From an uncultured Caryophanales bacterium (GTDB lineage Bacteria > Bacillota_I > Bacilli_A > RFN20 > CAG-826), in assembly GCA_947165725.1 (NCBI GenBank), contig CAMVBL010000074.1:1-5569 (forward strand): 5,569 nucleotides of DNA, written 5' to 3'. Under the pieces are notes generated by a model. It searched no databases and was not told the DNA's origin. It saw only the letters and a program-made list of their open reading frames with translations. The translations under genes were made by a program, and so were the position numbers. This document shows positions 1 to 5,312 of the stretch, piece after piece. Each line of letters starts with the position of its first letter. Positions within the stretch are counted from its first letter, which is position 1.

Positions 1-605
1 TCATGGTTATCTGACCAAATATAGTTATTCGCTCTTGGATAAATACCTTCAGGAGTTTCAACAATCTCAGCAATATAGAAATTAGCGTACATATTTAAGA
101 AGCCTAATTCCACGACATCACCTAGTTTAAAGTTGTTATTTTTAGCAAACTTTCGACATACTGAAATATTTGCTGCGACATCAACTTCTTTACCACGGTA
201 ATTAATAGCTTTAGTAACATATGGTGTGCTTTCTAAAACATATCTCTTAAAGATTTGATTCTTAAATTCACTCTTTGGGTCATCATCATAAGAAAAGACT
301 CTCGCTACGAGTGTTCTATTTGGTCTTTTAAGATAACAGTCCACTGTTAATCTAGAATCATATTTATCAATGACATCAGTTAATTCATCCAAACAATCAA
401 GATTCTCTCTTCTAACAAACTGTGTGGACACTAGTTCATCCATATCTTGATATTCGTTAACGTAGTTAATGTAATGGTTTTTAGTGTTTACAATGGATGA
501 GCCAAAGCAACACAAAAGAGCGACCGATAACATGCTCACGAAAACCATGGAAAAGAACAATCCAAGGAATCGTTTAAAGAATGGTTTAAGCATGGTTTTA
601 AGCAT
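1..605 (-). CDS. ABC transporter permease, FtsX/MacB-like, N-terminal part (runs off left edge)
   Basis: This is the membrane subunit that would pair with the ATPase encoded just before it. The frame is open from the ATG at 605-603 to base 1, giving 201 complete codons with no stop, so the C-terminal part lies outside the window. Residues 1-12 are basic (MLKTMLKPFFKR) and are followed by one strong membrane helix at about 13-37 (FLGLFFSMVF...). The rest is a hydrophilic region of more than 160 residues with no second helix. This layout, one N-terminal helix and then a large extracytoplasmic domain, is typical of MacB/FtsX-type permeases. These families usually act on lipoproteins, peptides or cell-envelope processes rather than moving small solutes through a channel. 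The start codon overlaps the ATPase stop by one base (TAATG), and an AGAGG lies 10 bases upstream, so the two genes are probably translationally coupled. A second in-frame ATG (593-591) is less well spaced. The substrate cannot be told. Confidence 0.8.
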   Translation of the reverse strand, partial: MLKTMLKPFFKRFLGLFFSMVFVSMLSVALLCCFGSSIVNTKNHYINYVNEYQDMDELVSTQFVRRENLDCLDELTDVIDKYDSRLTVDCYLKRPNRTLVARVFSYDDDPKSEFKNQIFKRYVLESTPYVTKAINYRGKEVDVAANISVCRKFAKNNNFKLGDVVELGFLNMYANFYIAEIVETPEGIYPRANNYIWSDNH

Positions 606-1312
606 TACCACTCAACCTCTTCTGCTTTAACGATATGTTCATTTATTTCATCGGAGATGACTTTACCGTTTTTCATCGTGACAATACGGTTAGCCATCTG
701 GGCTATTTCTTTCGTGTGTGTGACTAAAACAATAGTCTTACCTTCATTATGGATATCTTCTAATAACTTTAAGACCGCTTTACCTGAAACATCATCTAAA
801 GCACCTGTTGGTTCATCACATAAAAGAATATTACTTTCTTTGTTTAACGCTCTAGCGATGGCCACTCTTTGTTGTTGACCACCTGATAGTTGTCTTGGGA
901 ATTTATCTTTCTTGTCTAATAAACCCACTCTATCAAGGAGCTTTAATGCTCTTTCTTTATTTCTACTACCTGGGGCTAATGTGACATTTTGATAAACAGT
1001 AACGTCATTAATTAAATTAAAGAATTGATAGACGAAACCAACTTCATTACGACGATATAAAGTCAGACCCTTGTCGTTTAATTTAACGATATCACGGTTG
1101 TTAACAATGATTTCACCACTGTCGACTTTATCGATTGCCCCAATCATGTTCAAAAGAGTGGATTTACCACTACCAGAGCCACCGAGGATTACCAAGAAGT
1201 CATGTTCATAGACTGTGACAGAAACATCATTAAGCGCGTACATCAGGCCTTCGCCTTCACCATATGTCTTAACAAGGTTTTTCGCCTCAATAACTGGGAT
1301 ACGCTCACTCAT
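605..1312 (-). CDS. ABC transporter ATP-binding protein, MacB/LolD type
   Basis: This 235-residue cytoplasmic ATPase would power the permease encoded directly after it. All nucleotide-binding motifs are present in order: Walker A GGSGSGKST (residues 44-52), Q-loop Gln96 (VYQFFNL), signature LSGGQQQR (142-149), Walker B ILLCDEP (162-168, catalytic Glu167), D-loop ALD (171-173) and H-loop His199. The 'ALNDVSVTV' opening, the FFNL stretch after the Q-loop and the 235-residue length match the MacB/LolD/FtsE group, which works with FtsX-like permeases. That pairing fits the neighbour. The ATG start has an AAGAGG eight bases upstream. The gene follows the phosphatase/kinase gene by 15 bases and overlaps the permease start by one base, so it is in the same operon. 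The sequence looks intact and catalytically competent. The exact subfamily and substrate are not determined. Confidence 0.95.
   Translation of the reverse strand: MSERIPVIEAKNLVKTYGEGEGLMYALNDVSVTVYEHDFLVILGGSGSGKSTLLNMIGAIDKVDSGEIIVNNRDIVKLNDKGLTLYRRNEVGFVYQFFNLINDVTVYQNVTLAPGSRNKERALKLLDRVGLLDKKDKFPRQLSGGQQQRVAIARALNKESNILLCDEPTGALDDVSGKAVLKLLEDIHNEGKTIVLVTHTKEIAQMANRIVTMKNGKVISDEINEHIVKAEEVEW
616..620 (-). promoter_or_regulatory. Ribosome binding site of the permease gene
   Basis: AGAGG lies 10 bases before the ATG at 605-603, within the last codons of the ATPase gene. It favours that ATG over the second in-frame ATG at 593-591, which would sit 22 bases away. Confidence 0.55.
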
Positions 1313-1320
1313 AACTATTA

Positions 1321-1326
1321 CCTCTT
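1321..1326 (-). promoter_or_regulatory. Ribosome binding site of the ABC ATPase gene
   Basis: AAGAGG lies eight bases before the ATG at 1312-1310. It begins just after the TAA stop of the upstream phosphatase/kinase gene (1330-1328). It supports the chosen ATPase start and shows that the 15-base gap is only long enough for a translation signal, not for a separate promoter or terminator. Confidence 0.75.
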
Positions 1327-1327
1327 C

Positions 1328-3184
1328 TTAGAACTTCTTTTTCAAAGTGACAATGTTTTTGTGATTGATATAGTCATAGGCATATTCACTCATTAAGTTC
1401 TTAACAATTAATATGCCTAAGCCGCCTTCCGCTCGTTTAGCGTAGTTACCATCAATTGGTTTATTATTCACCGTAAATGGATCAAACTTCTCCGCTCTAT
1501 CGATAAGAGTCATAACAAATTCATTTTCATCTTCGTTATAAAGTAATCTGATAAAGATATCATCAGTGTATTCAGCGTAGCCGTATTTAATGATGTTAGA
1601 TAGCATTTCATCAGCGACAACACATAATTTACCAATAAAGCCTTCTTCAATCTTCATTTCATGAGCGAAGTCTTCAATTAAACTAATCATCTTTGGAAGG
1701 TTTTCTTTTTCCCCTCTAAAAGTTTCTTCTTTATATAAATATCTATCACCATGATATTTCATCGTGATATAGGTCATATCATCCGCTTGATCTTCACCAT
1801 CAACGAATCTTTCAATATCGTCTTTTAAAGAGTGATGTAATTCTAATAAACAAGAATATTTCTTTTGGTTAAAAACAGCGATTAAACGCTCTTCCCCATA
1901 AAATAGACCCTTAGAGTTACGAGCTTCAGTAATACCATCAGTATAAAGAGTTAAAGTATCACCATTTTTAAGTTGATATGTTTCATTAGTGACAAATACA
2001 TCTTTAAGAGGGCCTAAAACAAAGCCTGGTTTGCATTTTAAGTAATGATAGTCTTGCTTTTGACCAACGATTGGAGGATTATGTCCCGCATTAGCGAAGT
2101 TCATTTCACCAGTTTTAGTGTTAATCACTGCATAGAAGCAAGTGACAAACATATTAGAGTCATTACCTTTGTTAATGATTCTATTTACTTCTTTTAAGAC
2201 TTCTTCTGGTGTTTTATGAAGAGAAACACAGTTTCTAAAGCAAGTAATTGTTTTCATCATAAACATGGCCGCTGGGATACCTTTACCGGATACGTCAGCG
2301 ATAACTAACGCGACATGTTCATTATCTAGCAAGAAATAGTCGTAGAAGTCACCACCAACACTCTTCGCAGCTTTAAGTTCCGCTTGGATTTCAATATCTT
2401 CACTAGTAACAAATTCTGTTGGTAATGTCGCCATTTGAATCTCTTTAGCGACGTCTAGTTCAGTTCTTGTCTTTTCTTGCTCACTATTAACACTAATTTC
2501 TTGTCTTAATAATTTATAAGTTCTGATATTTAAGGAGTTAGAAACAATAAAGACTAACGCTAAGAGTAAAGCTCTTGGTAAGAAGGTAAATGTAAAAGCT
2601 TGTAAGTATCTATTTTGACCCGCGACTAATTGTTCATGTAATAGGTCATAACGTTCTTTAACACCAAAGACTTCCACTGCGTCATTATTAACGACTTCTT
2701 TAACACCTAAGATATTCGCATCATATTCACCGACGAATAAGGAGAAGAATAAGCAAAGTAGCATTAAAACAGCAATCACACCAAAGGTGATTCTACCAAC
2801 CTTAGGATTATAGTAATGGTTAGTCATAATGATACATAATGCCCAACCAATAAATGAGTTTCTTGGTAAGATGACATTAAGTACAGCGATAACCATAACG
2901 AAAGAGAAAATCACGAAGAATTTATAATTTGGTTTCTTTAATCTGCTCTTGAAAACAAAAACATATAGTAAAGGTGTTAATAAAATAAGAACACTAATAG
3001 GGAATGCCACATTAATTAATGGCATGATTGCAGGTGAAGCATAGAAAGCCCCTGTCATATAGCAAATCCAAATGCCTAAAAGTAAAGCCGCACCAAAAGC
3101 GTTAGCGATACTCATCTGTTTGTTCGCATCCGCTTCGTTTTCGTAATAAGCTTCTAAATATTTATTTCTTTCAAACTCAGTCAT
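1328..3184 (-). CDS. Membrane-anchored SpoIIE/RsbU-type PP2C phosphatase fused to an RsbW-type HATPase kinase
   Basis: This 618-residue protein has three parts. Residues 25-220 hold about six membrane helices (near 27-47, 52-78, 88-107, 111-122, 131-152 and 197-219). The basic KSRLKK loop after helix 2 suggests an inside N-terminus and puts a 44-residue loop (153-196) outside. A linker helix (about 228-255, ending EIQMATLP) is of the RsbU kind. The PP2C/SpoIIE phosphatase domain (about 265-480) has GGDFYD (Asp279), ADVSGKG (Asp297), GHNPP (367-371), YTDGITEA (Asp416) and QADDMT (Asp469), so the metal-binding acidic residues are all present. The last domain (about 490-618) is a GHKL/HATPase like RsbW and SpoIIAB, with an N-box (Glu526, Asn530), a G1-box at Asp562 and a G2-box GGLGILIVK (587-595). 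In this family the phosphatase removes, and the HATPase adds, a phosphate on a STAS-domain Ser or Thr. The preceding gene encodes such a domain two bases away. The G1-box reads DRA instead of the usual DxG, so kinase activity is less certain than phosphatase activity. Confidence 0.92.
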   Translation of the reverse strand: MTEFERNKYLEAYYENEADANKQMSIANAFGAALLLGIWICYMTGAFYASPAIMPLINVAFPISVLILLTPLLYVFVFKSRLKKPNYKFFVIFSFVMVIAVLNVILPRNSFIGWALCIIMTNHYYNPKVGRITFGVIAVLMLLCLFFSLFVGEYDANILGVKEVVNNDAVEVFGVKERYDLLHEQLVAGQNRYLQAFTFTFLPRALLLALVFIVSNSLNIRTYKLLRQEISVNSEQEKTRTELDVAKEIQMATLPTEFVTSEDIEIQAELKAAKSVGGDFYDYFLLDNEHVALVIADVSGKGIPAAMFMMKTITCFRNCVSLHKTPEEVLKEVNRIINKGNDSNMFVTCFYAVINTKTGEMNFANAGHNPPIVGQKQDYHYLKCKPGFVLGPLKDVFVTNETYQLKNGDTLTLYTDGITEARNSKGLFYGEERLIAVFNQKKYSCLLELHHSLKDDIERFVDGEDQADDMTYITMKYHGDRYLYKEETFRGEKENLPKMISLIEDFAHEMKIEEGFIGKLCVVADEMLSNIIKYGYAEYTDDIFIRLLYNEDENEFVMTLIDRAEKFDPFTVNNKPIDGNYAKRAEGGLGILIVKNLMSEYAYDYINHKNIVTLKKKF

Positions 3185-3186
3185 AA

Positions 3187-4341
3187 TTAGATACCTATAT
3201 CAATGTCGTTATATTTGTCTAGTAAGGCAATTAATCTTTCCTTACAGCCATTTAATCTCTTTTGATTATCTTTCTGGTTAGTTAATGTCCACCACACCAT
3301 ATGAGCGTAGCAAACTAAAGCAATCTTATCTTTGATAGCTTCATCTTCTTTACCAAAGTATAAACGAATAATATCATCATATAGTTTGACGCAGTATTCC
3401 GCTTTCATACCGAAGAATTGTTCACAGTTGCCTGGAGCGTCTTCTTCAAAAGCGACATATGGGCAGCGTAAGTTCGCTAATTCAAATATTGGATGACCAA
3501 CGGATAAGGTATCCATATCAATTAATAAGAAGTCTTCACCTTGGACCATGATGTTTTTAAAGTGACAATCCCCATGGACAAAAGTACTTCTTTCAGGAAC
3601 ACTCTTCATTAAACCTAATAGTTTTTCATAATGGGCCTCATCAAGAAGATGTTTAATAGCTTCGACTTTTTCAATGAAGAATTTCTTGATAGAAGGCACT
3701 GAAGGATCAAAACATTCAGTGGTATTAATCTTCTTTAATAAGTCGACATATTTATTTAATAATTCATCATATTTTTCTGGATATTTAATAAAGGCATTTT
3801 TAAGAGACATACAATCAAGCATTTCAAAACGTACACCTAATTTATTCTTAACTTTAACGATATCAAAAGATATCGCTGTAGGAATACCTAACACAAATGC
3901 TTGCTTAGCGAGTTTTAATTCTCTTTCAATTTGTTTTTCATCACTAGTTCTATTAAAGACCTTAATGATGGTGTCTTTATCAATACGATAAACTGTGGAG
4001 AAGAAACCTTCACCAATGATTTCCGCACCTTCGACAGACATTTCTCTCATGGCTTTTTTGACATCCATGATGTTAGTAAAACCAGTCATTTGTAAAACAT
4101 CATAAACATCCAAATTAGCGTTTATAATATGTGAGTCATCGTGTTTTTGTTTAATCTTTAAAATAATACGAAGACCCGCACTGGAGATGTAATGGAGTTT
4201 AGCAAAGTCTAAATTGAGTGTTTGAAATTTAGATGAAGATAAAACTTCATCAATCTCTTTTTCCATCACATCAGCGTTATAGGAGTTTAATTCTCCTTCA
4301 AAAAATAAAGTTAGTAAATTATCAGAAAGTTCAAAACGCAT
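3187..4341 (-). CDS. STAS domain fused to an APH/choline-kinase-like phosphotransferase
   Basis: This 384-residue protein has no membrane segment and is probably cytoplasmic. Residues 1-98 form a STAS domain of the RsbV/SpoIIAA type. Its YISSAGLR motif (51-58) aligns with the DSSG phosphorylation site of SpoIIAA and makes Ser54 the likely acceptor. Residues 107-384 have a kinase-like fold: a glycine-rich loop IGEGFFSTVY (109-118), an ATP-binding lysine in IIKVF (Lys127), a helix-C glutamate candidate (Glu139 or Glu141), a catalytic loop HGDCHFKN (256-263, Asp258, Asn263) and a metal-binding IDMD (Asp275/Asp277). These are the APH superfamily motifs. The wording FVLGIPTAISFDIV and the HGDCHFKN/IDMDT pair recall the TIGR02172 family as I remember it, a poorly characterised phosphotransferase group. 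The substrate is unknown; a small molecule or a protein are both possible. The ATG has AAGGGAG seven bases upstream, and the TAA stop lies two bases from the phosphatase/kinase start. It is the first gene after the promoter region and probably both the target of the next protein and an effector. Confidence 0.9.
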   Translation of the reverse strand: MRFELSDNLLTLFFEGELNSYNADVMEKEIDEVLSSSKFQTLNLDFAKLHYISSAGLRIILKIKQKHDDSHIINANLDVYDVLQMTGFTNIMDVKKAMREMSVEGAEIIGEGFFSTVYRIDKDTIIKVFNRTSDEKQIERELKLAKQAFVLGIPTAISFDIVKVKNKLGVRFEMLDCMSLKNAFIKYPEKYDELLNKYVDLLKKINTTECFDPSVPSIKKFFIEKVEAIKHLLDEAHYEKLLGLMKSVPERSTFVHGDCHFKNIMVQGEDFLLIDMDTLSVGHPIFELANLRCPYVAFEEDAPGNCEQFFGMKAEYCVKLYDDIIRLYFGKEDEAIKDKIALVCYAHMVWWTLTNQKDNQKRLNGCKERLIALLDKYNDIDIGI

Positions 4342-4348
4342 ATATTAT

Positions 4349-4355
4349 CTCCCTT
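4349..4355 (-). promoter_or_regulatory. Ribosome binding site of the STAS-kinase gene
   Basis: AAGGGAG lies seven bases before the ATG at 4341-4339. It is the strongest Shine-Dalgarno match among the genes here and sits at the head of the four-gene operon. The next gene has only a weak AGG before its start, which fits coupling of downstream translation to this first gene. Confidence 0.75.
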
Positions 4356-4359
4356 ATAT

Positions 4360-4379
4360 ATGTATGCCTTTGCATATAT
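4360..4379. repeat. Short imperfect inverted repeat over the likely transcription start
   Basis: On the plus strand TATGC (4363-4367) and GCATA (4372-4376) are inverted copies separated by CTTT. After one mismatch, two more base pairs extend the arms to 4360-4379. It lies between the -10 box and the ribosome binding site of the STAS-kinase gene. It could be an operator half-site pair or a weak leader hairpin. The transcript pairing would be only five strong base pairs, so a DNA site is the likelier reading if it is functional at all. Confidence 0.3.
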
Positions 4380-4407
4380 TATAACGGATAATGCGTATAC
4401 GCGCTAA
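4378..4407 (-). promoter_or_regulatory. Candidate sigma-A-type promoter for the STAS-kinase/phosphatase/ABC operon
   Basis: On the minus strand a perfect TATAAT occupies 4383-4378. Upstream, TTAGCG (4407-4402) is a poor -35 with 18-base spacing. Transcription would start near 4371, leaving a leader of about 30 bases before the ATG at 4341. The gap holds no GC-rich stem followed by a T run, so I see no intrinsic terminator for the lipoprotein gene. Read-through from upstream is therefore possible. A weak -35 next to a palindrome suggests regulated rather than constitutive use, but that is inference. Confidence 0.5.
4393..4402. repeat. Perfect 10-bp palindrome between the -35 and -10 boxes (possible operator)
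   Basis: GCGTATACGC reads the same on both strands and lies in the spacer of the candidate promoter, overlapping the end of the proposed -35. It is GC-richer than its surroundings, which are almost entirely A and T. A position inside the spacer is a common place for a dimeric regulator to bind. Ten bases is short, so chance is not excluded. It is too small and lacks a T run, so it is not a terminator. Confidence 0.4.
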
Positions 4408-4411
4408 TTAT

Positions 4412-5308
4412 TTATATTTGAGCCCTTACTAGATCCATCGCAGTATCGTAGATATTCTTACCCACTGTTGGATCAAGGGTGTAAGTCACTGCATAGCTGT
4501 GTTTTAGCTCAAAGTTGTCACTGATTACATCTATGATGCAAACATAAGAATAGTCTTCTTCAAGATGATAGTAAAAACGACTATCACCAAAAGAATCATC
4601 ATGTTTGTCTATAGCGATTATTAATGAAGGTTGTCCAACAGCTTGAAAACTCCTCTCAGTATAAGTGGCAGAGGCAATTAAGTCTTTAAAGTTGTCATTG
4701 CTTTTGAATCTATATTCAAGACGTTTTATATATGCGCTATATGTAGCGGTTACATCTGCTTTTAGGATATTAGCAAAATTCTCGATTTTGAGATCTTCTT
4801 GAGCGTTTGCTTCACATACTTTCTCAAGTTCAACGCGTTCTCTGATATATGATGCTGTTTCATTGAAAATTTGTTCAGCGCTATCTTTATCTATTTGGTA
4901 ATAAAATTGATAGCCAAATGTAGAAGTAGAAACAGCGAGCATGACATTGCCATTCCTATAAATATATAAAGAAGCACCTCTGACAGTAACATATTCAAAA
5001 TATGGAGACCTAACTTGATATTGAACGTGGTCGTCATCGGTTTGATCAAACTTTTTAGCTTTCTTATAATCTTGACCTTTGAGTAAGTCACATATTTGTC
5101 GTTTATTGTCTTCTATAACACCGTTATTTTTCTCACCAAAAAATCCAGAGCAACTAACTGAAGGAGTGACATGATAATTAGCAAAAGCAAGCGTCTCTTC
5201 AGGTGTATCCCAGTCTTCAACATCTCTTGGAGCAGCAATAGACTTTCCACACGCCACTAGAGAAGTAAGACCTAATAAAATTGTTAAAAGAGTCGCTTTT
5301 ACTTTCAT
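4412..5308 (-). CDS. Unrecognised lipoprotein with two divergent internal repeats
   Basis: I do not recognise this 298-residue protein. I start it at the ATG at 5308-5306 because a GTGAGGA lies eight bases upstream and because this start gives a clean signal peptide: basic MKVK, a hydrophobic stretch (5-19), and the lipobox LVAC with Cys20. A longer frame from 5356 would bury this signal and overlap the previous gene. The mature protein would be tethered to the outer face of the membrane. No catalytic motif is visible. Residues 112-157 and 252-296 look like two divergent copies of one unit: aromatic-rich strands, then a YxxxYx(I/L)D motif (YQFYYQID and YAVTYTLD), then a helix of the form I(F/Y)xxAxxx(I/V)R. 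The gene follows another gene by four bases and precedes the STAS-kinase operon by 70 bases. Its function is unknown; a sensor or substrate-binding role is only a guess from location. Confidence 0.82.
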   Translation of the reverse strand: MKVKATLLTILLGLTSLVACGKSIAAPRDVEDWDTPEETLAFANYHVTPSVSCSGFFGEKNNGVIEDNKRQICDLLKGQDYKKAKKFDQTDDDHVQYQVRSPYFEYVTVRGASLYIYRNGNVMLAVSTSTFGYQFYYQIDKDSAEQIFNETASYIRERVELEKVCEANAQEDLKIENFANILKADVTATYSAYIKRLEYRFKSNDNFKDLIASATYTERSFQAVGQPSLIIAIDKHDDSFGDSRFYYHLEEDYSYVCIIDVISDNFELKHSYAVTYTLDPTVGKNIYDTAMDLVRAQI

Positions 5309-5312
5309 ATTC

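Noticed and set aside
657..878. Plus-strand open frame of 73 codons
   Set aside because: It lies wholly antisense to the ABC ATPase gene, whose motifs are unmistakable, and it has no family resemblance.
1202..1396. Plus-strand open frame of 64 codons
   Set aside because: It is antisense across the ATPase start and the end of the phosphatase/kinase gene and looks like a shadow of both.
3674..3991. Plus-strand open frame of 105 codons
   Set aside because: It is antisense to the kinase domain of the STAS-kinase protein, and its hydrophobic, Ser-rich translation is typical of a shadow frame.
3187..4023. Aminoglycoside resistance gene
   Set aside because: The HGDxHxxN motif is shared across the whole APH/choline-kinase superfamily. 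The STAS fusion and the phosphatase neighbour argue for signalling, and nothing specific to a resistance enzyme is visible.
1328..4341. Classical sigB or spoIIA operon
   Set aside because: No sigma factor, free anti-sigma kinase or free small STAS antagonist is present, the domains are fused differently, and the operon continues into an ABC transporter.
4342..4411. Intrinsic terminator after the lipoprotein gene
   Set aside because: The palindromes are short and not followed by a T run on the minus strand, so they do not form a convincing terminator.
4891..5091. Minus-strand open frame of 66 codons with a hydrophobic segment
   Set aside because: It is out of frame within the lipoprotein gene and has no independent support. 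The lipoprotein frame has a signal peptide, lipobox and ribosome site.
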